Part shown: positions 1 to 10,639 of the stretch, piece by piece | How the letters are laid out: each line of letters starts with the position of its first letter | Position numbering within the stretch: the stretch's first letter is position 1 | Assembly: GCA_039000515.1 (NCBI GenBank) | Contig: JBCFYV010003508.1 | Location: forward strand, 46,771,265-46,835,264 | Length of the DNA: 64,000 nt | Origin: Timema cristinae | Lineage: Eukaryota > Arthropoda > Insecta > Phasmatodea > Timematidae | Reading direction: 5' to 3' | Notes under the pieces: model-generated | Told to the model about the DNA's origin: nothing | The model's input: the letters and a program-made list of their open reading frames with translations, nothing else | Databases searched by the model: none | Program-made: the position numbers and the translations under genes

Positions 1-429
1 TGCGTTCACCGAAGCGGACAAATATTATTTGCTTCTTTATTAAGTACTAGCAGTTGGGCCCGTTTTTCGCACGGCTAAGCAGCATCAAAATTGCATCCAA
101 TTAGAACGTTTATTATTTGTCTGCCCACTTTTTGATAGTTCCTCGTAGTACAATCCTGGGCTAACTAATCACAAACCAATCATGGTTAATTAATAAACTA
201 AAATAAATTAAATATTTAGAGACAAAATATTACCTTATCTTTAAACTGAGAGCATAAAGAAATTATGACAGAGATATGTTGTAAAAAGTAGCATCACAGT
301 CCACTAAACAGCCTGAATAAATAATATGTTATGTTACAGAAACATATTGAATAATAAGCACCATGGTTTCCCAAAGATCATCGCCAATCACCGAGTTATG
401 TTGCCAGAATTTATTTATTTTAATTTTAT

Positions 430-770
430 CAGTTGCTCTCTTTAGGTGTGACACGTGAGGCTACTTAGGAGCAGAGGAGGTTACATAGTGATGAGTTACA
501 TACCTTGTTCTCATCACAAGGCATTGTTAGAATAATCAAATCTCGTAGATTACAGTGGGCAGGACATGCAGCGTGAATGGATGACTGGCAAACCCAATGG
601 AAGGATCTAGAAGCAGATGAGAGGATAATATTAGAATGGACCTGGAAGAGATAGGGTGTAATGAGGTGGACTGGATAGTACTTGCACATTAAAGGATTAG
701 GTGGCGTACTTTTGTAATGGCGGCAATGAACTTTCGAGTTCTTAATGCCAAAGAGTAAACCATTGCTGGA
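430..770 (+). mobile_element. LINE (non-LTR retrotransposon) ORF2 3'-terminal relic
   Basis: Reading across frame breaks on the plus strand gives RIIKSRRLQWAGHAAR near 530-580, MDLEEIGCNEVDWI at about 636-680 and WRTFVMAAMNFRV near 700-742. The WAGHxAR segment followed by a W-x-x-x-V-x-A-x-N-F-R-V end is the usual C-terminus of ORF2 in several non-LTR clades of arthropods. The reverse transcriptase domain itself is absent. Stops and indels break the frame, so it is inactive. The same family recurs on the minus strand at 36945-38650. The segment at about 648-710 is the single-copy version of the unit amplified there. Clade assignment (RTE-like or other) is not possible from this piece. Confidence 0.75.
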
Positions 771-799
771 TAGGAGCAAATTTATGCCCTGATTTATAG

Positions 800-1660
800 T
801 TTTGCTATTGCAACACTAATGCATCCCCCTTAAAATAATCTTTGGTTTTTATATTAGTTTATTTTTAGATTTTTTTTCTTTGGCCTATACAAAATTCAAA
901 TTTTCCGCCATACCGATTTTTTTTTTTACTATACATTTCTTACCCCCTATTTTTAAATTCCAAACTTTTATGGTAATAGTAATTACAAACTTGGCAGATT
1001 TAATTGTTCTTCCTACCGAAAAGAATATTTAATAATAATTTTGGATATATTTTAAGCTACTACCCCTTTTCAGTTCCCACATTCCCATTTTGAGATTTAA
1101 GATTTATTTGATTCTCTTATATGGTTTATTTACGTGCTTGCCAAATTTCGATTTTAAACACACATAAAATTAGTTTTCCACAATATATATATCAATTTCG
1201 AGCTCGTCCATTTCTCTGGCCTTGTTTTTAAAATTTGTTATGTTTAGAAGTCGTGCGTTTCTCCGGAAAGGTCTATTGTCAAACTTCCATTTTATATCAA
1301 AGCAAAAATGATTTTTATTTTAGTTTTAAGAATATTGAGGTCACTCTATGCCTCCCTTCCCCATTTATTGTTTCTTCATTTTGAAAATTAAGGATCAGCC
1401 CTTAATGGTTGATAGGGGTGGGTGGTTCTTATACACACCTGACTGACTTCAATCTTCTACCACACTGAAAAGTAAAATTTTAGTTTTGGGAATTTTGAAA
1501 CCCCCATTTCATCAGCCCTCTTTCTAATTAAAATTATTTTAACACTTTATTATTGGAATAATTCCTCTACATACATGACCTATTTAAATTTTCTGCAGCA
1601 CTTGTTCCCTGCCCTCTCTTCCTCTTTTATCCATGGAATGCCTTCACTATTTTCTGGCTA
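800..1660. repeat. AT-rich, pyrimidine-rich degenerate repeat DNA
   Basis: No gene is visible. Phrases such as AAATTTxAATTTTCTGCC and CCCCATTTxxCATTTTGAAA recur loosely here (near 890, 1085, 1145, 1370, 1590) and again at 2626-2898 and 3400-3470. This suggests an old, strongly diverged tandem or dispersed repeat in which the two younger minisatellites arose. The period is not clear by eye. Confidence 0.35.
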
Positions 1661-2625
1661 TTTGGAGGGATCTTTATACCTTCTTACCTAACTTGGAGTG
1701 GTCTTTATACCTTATTGCCGAACTTGGAGTGGTCTTTATACCTTATTGCCGAACTTGGAGTGGTCTTTATACCTTCTTACCTAACTTGGAGTGGTCTTTA
1801 TACCTTATTGCCGAACTTGGAGTGGTCTTTATACCTTCTTACCTAACTTGGAGTGGTCTTTATACCATATTGCCGAACTTGGAGTGGTCTTTATACCATA
1901 TTGCCGAACTTGGAGTGGTCTTTATACCATATTGCCGAACTTGGAGTGGTCTTTATACCTTCTTGCCGAACTTGGAGTGGTCTTTATACCTTCTTACCTA
2001 ACTTGGAGTGGTCTTTATACCATATTGCCGAACTTGGAGTGGTCTTTATACCTTATTGCCGAACTTGGAGTGGTCTTTATACCTTCTTACCTAACTTGGA
2101 GTGGTCTTTATACCATATTGCCGAACTTGGAGTGGTCTTTATACCATATTGCCGAACTTGGAGTGGTCTTTATACCTTCTTGCCGAACTTGGAGTGGTCT
2201 TTATACCTTCTTGCCGAACTTGGAGTGGTCTTTATACCATATTGCCGAACTTGGAGTGGTCTTTATACCATATTGCCGAACTTGGAGTGGTCTTTATACC
2301 TTCTTGCCGAACTTGGAGTGGTCTTTATACCTTCTTGCCGAACTTGGAGTGGTCTTTATACCTTCTTGCCGAACTTGGAGTGGTCTTTATACCTTCTTGC
2401 CGAACTTGGAGTGGTCTTTATACCTTCTTACCTAACTTGGAGTGGTCTTTATACCTTCTTGCCGAACTTGGAGTGGTCTTTATACCTTATTGCCGAACTT
2501 GGAGTGGTCTTTATACCTTCTTACCTAACTTGGAGTGGTCTTTATACCTTCTTGCCGAACTTGGAGTGGTCTTTATACCATATTGCCGAACTTGGAGTGG
2601 TCTTTATACCATATTGCCGAACTTT
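1661..2625. repeat. 31-bp minisatellite, about 31 copies
   Basis: The unit begins CTTGGAGTGGTCTTTATACC and ends with an 11-bp variable part of four flavours: TTCTTACCTAA, TTATTGCCGAA, ATATTGCCGAA, TTCTTGCCGAA. The first unit is degenerate (TTTGGAGGGATC). Because 31 is not a multiple of three and the unit has no stop in these frames, the array yields overlapping open frames of up to 263 codons in all three plus-strand frames. These are not genes. The 20-bp first part is nearly invariant while the last 11 bp vary. Confidence 0.95.
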
Positions 2626-2898
2626 AGCTTTTTACCATTCATAAAAGTAGATATTTCTATTAGTTTTTTTTAAATTGTAGCCCCTCATTTAAACAACTTA
2701 TAATTTTAAGACATTTGGTTATTTAGAGTTATACTTCTACTTGTCTGCCAAATTTAAATTTTCTGCCTCATTTAAAAAGATTTTTACTTCCTATTGATAG
2801 GCCCCGCATTTTCTGGAGTCTCATTTTGAAATTTCCTAGTTTTATATTTTTCTGGTTATATGAGGTAATTCCTCTAACTCCCTGCCAAGCAAAATTTC

Positions 2899-3366
2899 AA
2901 ATATTCAGGCACACGTTGGGGGAACTATCACTCGGCCAAATATTCAGGCACACGTTGGGGAAACTATCACTCGGCCAAATATTCAGGCACACGTTGGGGA
3001 AACTATCACTCGGCCAAATATTCAGGCACACGTTGGGGAAACTATCACTCGGCCAAATATTCAGGCACACGTTGGGGAAACTATCACTCGGCCAAATATT
3101 CAGGCACACGTTGGGGAAACTATCACTCGGCCAAATATTCAGGCACACGTTGGGGAAACTATCACTCGGCCAAATATTCAGGCACACGTTGGGGAAACTA
3201 TCACTCGGCCAAATATTCAGGCACACGTTGGGGAAACTATCACTCGGCCAAATATTCAGGCACACGTTGGGGAAACTATCACTCGGCCAAATATTCAGGC
3301 ACACGTTGGGGAAACTATCACTCGGCCAAATATTCAGGCACACGTTGGGGAAACTATCACTCGGCC
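2899..3366. repeat. 39-bp minisatellite, 12 copies
   Basis: Exactly 468 bases, twelve units beginning AAATATTCAGGCACACGTTG and ending CTATCACTCGGCC. Only the first unit differs clearly (GGGGGAA instead of GGGGAAA). The near identity means recent amplification or homogenisation. A 39-base period gives false periodic open frames on both strands (185 and 148 codons). A partial unit AAATATT follows before single-copy sequence resumes. Confidence 0.95.
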
Positions 3367-3657
3367 AAATATTGAATTTTTAGTGTCATAAGAAAACAAT
3401 GTCTGCTCCATTCAACTTAAACACTACTTTCTTACAAGTTTCAATTTCCTAAAACTATTTTATTTCAACATCCTGTAGAGTAAGCCAAGGCCTCGTCTTA
3501 GGCCCACTGTATGTTGTAGCCATTAAACAAAATATTTTATTCAAAATAATTATTTATTTTTTTAGTTTAGGATAAAAACACATTCATAGCTTTTTGTGTC
3601 ATTTTATAAAGATAATTAGTTTGGATACTTATTTGGTTAATTTTTTTATTAGTATTT

Positions 3658-3947
3658 GAAGTATTTAACGTGCACTTTCTAAACTGACTGATTATATCAG
3701 CAGACGAGAAGTTCTATGAGCGAGAGATAGAGTATACCAATTTTGTAGGAAAAGGTATTTTCGCAAACCTTCCAGGATTCTTTCACACGCCACAATCGAC
3801 ATGGGACCAACCGCTTTACTTCCCCTCCGAAGGAGGTTGTGCTACGGATTTTTTTCGCTCAAGAAAAATCTGTCGACCCCCGGCTGGGTTTGAACCAACA
3901 AACATCGGATCCTGAGGCGAGCACTTTACCTAAAGACCACTCTCACA
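3658..3947 (-). mobile_element. SINE-C, near full length
   Basis: On the minus strand the tRNA-like head has GGTCTTTAGGTAAAGTGCTC and a B-box-like GGTTCAAACCC, followed by a body with TTGAGCGA, GTAGCACAAC, CTCCTTCGGAGG and CAATTGTGG-like segments, ending in AGAAAGTGCACGTTAAATAC. This is the first of about eight copies. Pol III promoter boxes are internal, as in other tRNA-derived SINEs. Confidence 0.8.
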
Positions 3948-4239
3948 AAAAGACACAATATTTAATTATAATTTTATCTTCACTTTATGTTTGAAGCTAA
4001 ACAAACATATTGCTCATAAAATAGATAACATCTCTTTACTCTTTTTATGATTGGTTTATGAGTAAGTATTGCTGATGAGTTTATTTGAAATAATTACCTC
4101 ATACCTTCATTACTTCTCTTAATTACGAATTAAGGAAACATAAATGTTTCCATTAGTTTCTTTTATTGTTTTTAGAAGTAGATACCGACACCGGAAGGAA
4201 AGGTGTTGTTTTTTTGTTTGTTTAAATATTTCGCACAGT

Positions 4240-5204
4240 GAACGTGTTTAATCAAGGAGTACTGAATGGTAGGGAGTGTCTGATAGTCCCCCCCCCTCTC
4301 TCTCCTAACTCCCCTACATCCCTCTAGACACACCACTCTCTAGCCAGTCAGTGTGGCAGTGTGTCGGCTGCGACAGCCTCGCTAACACGGCCCGTCCAAG
4401 AGTACCAACGGTTAAAAAAACAATCTCTCCTTATCTTGACGAGACTCGGTTCAAGGTTTGGAGCACTCGTTTTAGTAATCGTTCATCGATTGTTGGATTA
4501 CTTTTATATATGTTTTTTTGTCCATACAGTTGACGAGTCTCTTTATATATTGGAGCGATTTAAAATATATATACTTCACATGTGTTGAACTTTATATTAA
4601 CTTCTACGTGCGTGAGATACATGTTCGTGTTTTTTTTGTTTTTTTGTTTTTTTAATTCTTGAGGATGATTCACGTGTATTGTTCGGAGTTTCAGATCGAT
4701 TCTTGACGGGGCCAATCATTTGTTCGATGACCGTTATAAATTTGTTTTCTTGGTAAATGGTACGACGAAAATAATAAAATATTTGTGTGTTATATTTAGT
4801 ATATTAAAAAAAAAGTTTGTTTTATATTGTTTTGTTCATATTGAATTTTTTTTAACACTTTTAATTTTTATAGAATCATTTTAAATAGTGAGTTTTTTTT
4901 TAAATTCAACACATTTCTGTAAATAAAAAAAATTGACAGTTTTTTTTTTAAAGTGCTGAGTGAAAGTGACATGAAACTGTTATTATAATATTTTTTTTAA
5001 ATAAAGAAAACAAATTTTAAGCGTGTTCTCCTCCAAATAGTTGTAAACTTATTTTCAAAAACTTGTCTCAAGAGAAGGTTAACATTTAGACAAGTGTTCG
5101 CGTCAGATATTTTCACTACCTGTGTGATATTCCCTTGCGTGGACCTAGTGACGTGACCCATGTGTCCAAGGGTGTCGAGCTAGCTCCTCCTACCACCCCC
5201 TCTT

Positions 5205-5235
<31 letters not shown>

Positions 5236-5245
5236 CTTGTGCGCC
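4240..5245 (+). promoter_or_regulatory. candidate promoter and long 5' leader
   Basis: This stretch is free of the SINEs that crowd the rest of the window. A CT-rich tract (about 4288-4345) precedes GCCAGTCAGTGTGGCAGTG, which contains the arthropod initiator pentamer TCAGT at 4348-4352. About 900 bases of AT-rich sequence with many T runs follow, then a CT/GA tract (AGAGAGAG at 5212-5235) directly before an ATG in good context. The arrangement resembles the TATA-less promoter and long leader of an arthropod developmental regulator. This is inference; no transcript evidence exists here. Confidence 0.3.
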
Positions 5246-5443
5246 ATGGACTACCACCAGCACCCCGCGGCGCCGTCCCTAGTGGCTGTACCGGCGTCCA
5301 GCCACCCCCACCCCATTCACACCCCCACACACTCACTCACCACCAGCTGCATCAGCTGCAGACCCTCGTGGCAGAGGACTCCACCTCCTCCAGATGGAGT
5401 CAGTACCAACAGCTCTGGAGACAACATCACCTCCACATAAACG
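5246..5443 (+). CDS. possible first coding exon, His/Pro/Gln-rich protein, apparent frameshift
   Basis: The start GCGCCATGGAC has a strong Kozak context. The frame from 5246 reads MDYHQHPAAPSLVAVPASS, then a His/Pro-rich part, and closes at TAA 5438. The frame one base back (positions 1 mod 3) reads HHQLHQLQTLVAEDSTSS then RWSQYQQLWRQHHLHING up to a possible donor G|GTACGAG at 5444. Both halves look coding-like (GC-rich, Gln/His-rich, low in stops), so a single exon with one missing base between about 5320 and 5345 is plausible. The frame would leave the exon in phase 1. Gln/His-rich N-termini are typical of transcription factors, but I do not recognise the family. It could also be a GC-rich chance frame. 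Confidence 0.35.
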
Positions 5444-5646
5444 GTACGAGGGGTTGCCTATACTACCAGGGATAAGGGATCACACTCGCACAAATAGTCT
5501 TGAGATTAAGTTTTTTTTATTGTAAACAATGCTGGTGGTTTATCCGCTCACTTTGGGGGGTGATTCTAAGGTACACACTACAACCAGAACCCGAATCGTT
5601 AAAATACCACTCAGTGAACGGAAAATTACTCCAGTTATTTTTTTTA

Positions 5647-5879
5647 ACACCACGTTCGGGTTATACGCTTATGTTCTAATTACGATAATGGGTTAAGGAA
5701 TTAGCAAGTTTATGTTTAAAGGAAGTATACCCACATTTTATTGGAGGGAGAGTGGAAAACCATTTATGAAAAACCACCCTCAGTCACCTGACAGAGATTC
5801 GAACCTCGATCTCCCCGTCATCGGCAGTCTAGTCTACTGCGAGAATAGCGCCATAGATCATACGGCCACCGAAGCGGCT
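5647..5879 (-). mobile_element. SINE-A1
   Basis: On the minus strand it runs from GGCCGTATGATCTATGGCGC through B box GGTTCGAATC to the tail CCCGAACGTGG, where GTAGTAAGACGC is deleted. The head keeps CGCTTCGGTGGCC at its 5' end. Full-length apart from the short tail deletion. Confidence 0.75.
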
Positions 5880-6095
5880 AATAACTCCAGTTAAAGAGAG
5901 AAACATGTTATACGCTTCACGAAAATAGAACCCGCGACCCTTTTGTAGCAGAATATCATATTTCATATCATGCTTTTGTTGCTAAGAGCGTGTGTGCGTG
6001 CATGTGCGTGTGTGTGTGTGAAAGCTTTCTATTGATTGGACCGTCTTATCACATATGTTTCACTCTTGCACTGAAGAGAGATGCTATTTTTCCCC

Positions 6096-6560
6096 ACCGC
6101 GTCTTACTACCCATCCGTACTATTTGCATTTAGTTACAAACAGCGGTTTTCAACTCACGCCACACTGATATAAAATAGTGGAGGCACACCATTAGTTCTA
6201 AGCAGAGATTTTATAAGTTAAATAATGAGTATAAATATTGGGTTTAAAAGAACATTTTGTTAAAATTTTAATAATCGTGAGATTTTTAAATAATTATTTA
6301 TTAATCGTGGATTTAAAGAGAAATTTTAACTTCTCAAAATGTTCTCACTTCTGTTTTATCTTTATCAAAAAATCCCCGCGGCACACCGGGTGGAAGACTC
6401 TTGCGTTAACAATAATGGGTTAGGGACGAGCAAAGTAGAGGTTAGAAGAACTGTACCCGAATTTGCATGGAGAGAGAGAGTGAAGAAACTCTCCAAGAGA
6501 GAACGCACTGTGTACCCGGCCGGGATTTGAAACAGGCCCTCTCAGTCACCAGACTAGACG
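6096..6560 (-). mobile_element. SINE-A copy split by a hAT-like MITE
   Basis: The tail part (minus strand, ACGGATGGGTAGTAAGACGC) lies at 6096-6125. The body resumes at about 6404 with AATAATGGGTTAGGGACGAG on the plus strand and continues to about 6560. The 263 bp between have their own inverted ends and are listed separately. The body is strongly diverged. Confidence 0.55.
6141..6403. mobile_element. hAT-like MITE (263 bp) inside SINE-A
   Basis: Left end CAGCGGTTTTCAACTCACG. Right end, reverse complemented, CAAGAGTCTTCCACCCGG followed by GTGTGCCGCGGGG. CAGxGGTTxTCAA plus a GGTGTGCCGCGGxxC block is a well-known terminal pattern of Charlie-type hAT elements. The expected 8-bp duplication is not clean: GTTACAAA on the left, CGTTAACA on the right. 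No coding capacity. Confidence 0.5.
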
Positions 6561-6587
6561 AGCCTCGTATTTAGTTCTTCTGGCTCC

Positions 6588-6830
6588 CGCTAGGTCACAC
6601 TCGCAGTAGACTAGACTGACGGCGACGGGGAGATCGAGGTTCGAATATCGGTCGGATGTACTGAGAGTGGTTTTCCCCAAATTTGTTTTCCACTCTCCCT
6701 CCACACAAATGCGGGTACACTTCTGTTAAATATAACTTCCCTATCCCCTTAAACCATTAGCGTAATTAGTACATAAGAGTATAACCCGAACGGGTAGTAA
6801 GACGCGGTGCTAAACATAAATAGTTCTTCT
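6588..6830 (+). mobile_element. SINE-A1
   Basis: Head truncated or diverged (CTAGGTCACACTCGCAGTAG), then GACGGGGAGATCGAGGTTCG B-box region, CCACTCTCCCTCCACA body, and an intact tail: CATTAGCGTAATTAGTACAT, CCCGAACGGG hairpin, GTAGTAAGACGCGGTGCTAA. Confidence 0.85.
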
Positions 6831-7240
6831 GACCGCCGCTAGGGTGTCGAATGCCTTCTTGTGCACTCTTTAGGAAATTACACCAAATCTAAACGACGAT
6901 ACCGGATATGCTATTCGATAATAATCAGTAGAACGCATTAGTGCCGTTGCATTGGATGAAGAGGGTGAATTTGAAATAAATGTGCCAGCGTTCAGCTGGT
7001 ATTGAATAATTCCTATAGTGCGCATGGTCCCCTGTTCGAACCCTGGTCTCGCGAGGTAAGAGTCAAGTTTAGGACAAGCGTGCCCGGGTCAGGCTCAAGT
7101 GGGGGTGCATAAAGCGTCCATTCTTCTTCTCACTTTATTTTATACTCTCTATCTTCTAGCTAATGCTGCTACATTCGTTCTTAATTAGCCCTCTCATATT
7201 TAAACCGTTATATTAAGTTGATTTTTTTTTTTAATTTCAG
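6831..7240. other. no gene seen
   Basis: Mixed-composition DNA. GTCCCCTGTTCGAACCCTGG near 7027 is a B-box-like motif, but no matching A box and body were found. Nothing else is supported. Confidence 0.4.
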
Positions 7241-7425
7241 CATCATGTCTTACTACCCGTTCAGATTACACGTTTATGTACTAATGTAGGCTCTTAGAGA
7301 GGAAGAAGGTTGAAATGAGAGAAAATGTACCCCGCATTTATGTGAAAAGAGAGTTAAAACCATTTGTCATCGGCAGTCCAGTCTACTGTGAGAGGGACGC
7401 CTTAGTCCATGCTGCCACTGTTACT
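7241..7425 (-). mobile_element. SINE-A, diverged
   Basis: Plus-strand CATGTCTTACTACCCGTTCA marks the inverted tail. CATCGGCAGTCCAGTCTACT and GACGCCTTAGTCCATGC mark the inverted head. Part of the body containing the B box is deleted. Confidence 0.6.
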
Positions 7426-8015
7426 GGACTATGTGCACGCATTGATAAAACATCTAACGCCCGACGCTCACAGCTCACTCTATCCTAAAAAAAACATAAC
7501 TAGGGTACACACCATTTTACTTTATTCGTAGAAGATAAGATAAGATTCATTAATTAGTTCCAATGTTACCAATTACTATTGATAAACAGGGCCTACATTC
7601 CCCGGCCGGAGGATACTATAAGAGCTCCGTCCTCGCCTTGACCCGCCGGCGCGGCGCTATCAGCGCCTTCATTTGTTTGACTACTATTAACAGTTCATTT
7701 AGTGATAGTAGTCTCCTAACGCCAGTACGGGAATTTCTTGACGCGCGACTAAAGGGAATGAACAGCAGGGACCAGGGCAGTCAGTCTATTATTTTCTACC
7801 GCTTGCGATTGATCCGCTTATAGTTGCCATTTCAGGGACAGTAAATACCCAACCACAAATAATGAATCCACATTGTTACCGGTACTGGTACTGATACTGG
7901 TGCTGGTACTGAGGTTCCAACACGAGGGGTGTATATGTTGGTTGACCTGCAGTCTCACCAACACGGCGACACGAGAGTCGACGCCTGTATAGAGCCCTCC
8001 ATTGAATATAATGTA
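7426..8015. other. no gene seen
   Basis: Contains an 86-codon open frame at 7563-7823 with no recognisable similarity, and a short GGTACTGGTACTGATACTGG simple repeat near 7880-7910. No exon signals that I trust. Confidence 0.35.
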
Positions 8016-8159
8016 CAGTAGCCCCATGGCATCTTTGGTGCTGATTGACCGCTCACAGCTGACATCTGACAATCAACATTTAGGTATATACCTAAATTTT
8101 GACCGTCAGAAGTCAGCTGTGAGCGGTCAGTCAGCACCAAAGATGCCATGGGGCTACTG
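8016..8159. mobile_element. Tc1/mariner-type MITE, 144 bp
   Basis: Ends CAGTAGCCCCATGGCATCTT, with an inverted copy at the other end, flanked by TA (8014-8015, 8160-8161). The inverted arms extend about 55 bp (through GACCGCTCACAGCTGACxTC), leaving only a small AT-rich loop. TA duplication plus CAGT termini point to Tc1/mariner/pogo mobilisation. It would form a strong hairpin. Confidence 0.75.
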
Positions 8160-8210
8160 TATCTTATACCGTCGTGCGTCATTTTTGACGCGGCTTTCTC
8201 TAGGCTACGA

Positions 8211-8468
8211 TCCGCCTCAGTGGCGTAGTTGGTTAACGCGCTAGTTTCGCGCTGAGCCAGACTGCTAAGGTCGGGAAGATCGAGGTTAGAATTTAGGTCG
8301 GGTGACCTGGGGGTGGTTTTTCCATAGATGGCTTTTCCACTCTCCCTCCACGTAAATGCGGATTCACTTCCTTTAAATTCAACCTTCCCAATTCCTGATC
8401 CATTAGCGTAATTAGTACAGCGTATAGCCTGGATGGCCAGTAAATGCGGTGCTAAATAAATAAATAAA
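8211..8468 (+). mobile_element. SINE-A2
   Basis: Head GCCTCAGTGGCGTAGTTGG then TTAACGCGCTAG; body GGGAAGATCGAGGTTAGAAT, where the B box GGTTCGAAT is damaged to GGTTAGAAT. The tail is partly diverged (GCGTATAGCCTGGATGGCCA) and ends in (AAAT)n rather than (TAA)n. Confidence 0.75.
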
Positions 8469-9324
8469 TTTAATAAAAAATCTTGCTTACGGCGACACAC
8501 TTTTCAGAACGCGACGACATAAATAACGCGCGACAGAGAATAAAAACACTCATTGTCTCGTGAGTATTTAGATAACGCGCGTCGCTAAACGCGTGTATAA
8601 AAGTGCCCTTAAAACTTCCTATCTTTTAGCCAAGGGAACAGTTTGAGGAGGATTAAATTCAAACAATCGCTCGGAAAGAGAAAATTCAGATCTATCATAT
8701 GCATACGAATAAAATCTCTGACAAGGCTGGTTGAGATCGAACCCTGACCTACTTAGTCAGAAGCTAGCACACTGTCCAATTTTCATAGGAAGGGCCTTGT
8801 CTTGACATCCAGACAAGCTACTGGATCTACTTTCACATACGTTTATCTCCTTAGTTACCCAGTTCATGTTGAGCCAAGCTTGATTTTTAGTAGCTCGTAT
8901 GGCTTGACTACTATCGTGGAAACATTTTTTTATCTCCCCGACTACCGAGTTCATGTCGAAGGTTCCAAAATTCATGTTTAAACACTTGCCAAGAAGTTCT
9001 CGTCAAAGTGTTGAATAAATAATGAAAGGCATATTGTGCAATTAAACATAATCTCTAGTTTATTACCGGGCTGTCAGCCGTGGTTTTATTGGAACAAGCC
9101 TACTTCACCCAGACTAATTCACATGTAAATACAGATACCTACTGTAGTATCTTCACCCACTACTTTCGAAAGATACCATGACGATACTTTAATAGCTGCA
9201 CCCATATTAATGGGCACGTGGGCTAGTCTGTCAAACTTGTTTGGTCGAGTATATGCTTGGGAAGAGGGTTTGAGTCTCGCCTGAGTTTAAAAAGAGTATA
9301 CATATTTTTTCTTATTTTGTACTA
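8469..9324. other. no gene seen
   Basis: Contains several GCGCG-rich spots (8525, 8575) and an open frame on the minus strand at 8757-8975. Within 8820-8965 the phrase TTATCTCC...CCCAGTTCATGT is loosely repeated, so the frame is more likely repeat DNA than an exon. Confidence 0.35.
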
Positions 9325-9528
9325 CAGGGTGTCCCAAATAAAACCGGCCCCAAACGCACAGTATTTCAAAGTCTCTGTTCGGAATGTGCGCCAACATTTG
9401 CTATACATGGTTTCAATAAATAAACGCTTACTATTCGGCGGGTGGAACTATGCATAGCGGATGGTGGCGCACATTTAGAGACCTGGAAATACTGTGCGTT
9501 TAGGGCCGGTTCTATTTGGGACACACTG
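9325..9528. mobile_element. mariner-like MITE, 204 bp
   Basis: Left end CAGGGTGTCCCAAATAAAAC, right end reverse complemented CAGTGTGTCCCAAATAGAAC, flanked by TA (9323-9324 and 9529-9530). The inverted arms continue through CCGGCCCxAAACGCACAGTA and GTGCGCCA for about 75 bp each. The CAGGGTGTCCCA-type end is typical of mariner elements. No transposase remains. Confidence 0.75.
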
Positions 9529-9723
9529 TAGTATAAGTGTATATTTTAGTGCTTTTTACGTGGGCCTACACGTGCGAATTTTTCATAATTTCTTCTAAAC
9601 ATACTTTAAATCGTGTATTTGTTTGCATCTTGTTTAGGTATAGCTCTAAATGAGGTAGCTCTTACTTACTTAGCTTTATAAGTATTTAATACATTATATT
9701 TAGCCAAGTGCCAATTTGTCAGA

Positions 9724-9726
<3 letters not shown>

Positions 9727-9772
<46 letters not shown>

Positions 9773-9779
9773 TGGCTGA
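9727..9779. repeat. (TA)n microsatellite
   Basis: About 50 bases of uninterrupted TA after GTGTG. Prone to slippage and assembly error. Confidence 0.9.
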
Positions 9780-10350
9780 CTTACTCACTGACATTAATGT
9801 TTACCCACTTCCTGATGAGCTATAAACTTGAAATTTGGCAAAATTATAGCTTCTAGCCTGTAGCCGACGAGAAAATTCTAAAAAGTTAAAAAATGTAATA
9901 CCTGATAAAAAATCAAAATGGTGGAGCAACTTTAAAATTGGTGCGGACCTTTCTTTGGAGGTCTCTTGTGGCTAAACTTTTAGTAAAATGCTTTATGCTT
10001 TAGACGCTCAGATTGTTCTTCTAATTACAAACTTTAAATTAATTATAATTATTGATGAAGGTAGCACTGGCGTGTTCTCACTGCACACACACACTTGTCG
10101 CATTCACTGAACAAAGGAATGCTCGGATTATCCAGTGTTCGAATCCCTTCTCTTGATTTTTATTTTGTCCCCTTACGTATAGATCCTCTTGTTAAGTAAA
10201 AAAACGACCGAAAGTTTGTTTATTTCTCTGCATCCAAACAGGGATATGAACTCAGCCTGTCTGATGGTTAGTGCTGCCTGCACCATCTGGTAAATATTAC
10301 ATGTACCAAGGGAGTTCAAAAGGTGTGGTGACTCCCCGTTTTCTTCTACA
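9780..10350. other. no gene seen
   Basis: Ordinary AT-rich DNA with an ACACACAC run near 10083. No exon or element ends recognised. Confidence 0.35.
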
Positions 10351-10585
10351 ATGAATTTCAATGAGCGAGTGTAAAAGAGTATACCTATTTCGTTGGGAAA
10401 GGTATTTTCACATCCTTCCCAGTGTTATTTCACACGCCACGATCGACATGGCACTAACGGCTTTACTTCCCTTCCGAAGGAAGTTGTGTTATGGATTTGT
10501 ATCGCTCAAGAAAAACGCGTCGACCCCGGCTAGGTTTGAACCCGCTAACATCTGAAGCGAGAACTTTATACCGTGATACCAACTA
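10351..10585 (-). mobile_element. SINE-C, 3' tail missing
   Basis: Plus strand shows the inverted body (GGGAAAGGTATTTTCACATC, CTTCCGAAGGAAGTTGTG) and the inverted head (CCGGCTAGGTTTGAACCCG). The final GAAAGTGCACGTTAAAT tail is absent, and the head is diverged after ACATC. Confidence 0.7.
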
Positions 10586-10639
10586 GGTTAACGATAAAGT
10601 GTTATTAAATATTTAATATAAGTTTTAGGTATGAGTAGG

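Noticed and set aside
1633..2673. Overlapping 122-263-codon frames with WSGLY and similar repeats
   Set aside because: Product of the 31-bp array read in all three frames.
2826..3383. 185-codon frame with an HTLGKLSLGQIFR repeat and the opposite-strand 148-codon frame
   Set aside because: Explained by the 39-bp array; both strands open at once.
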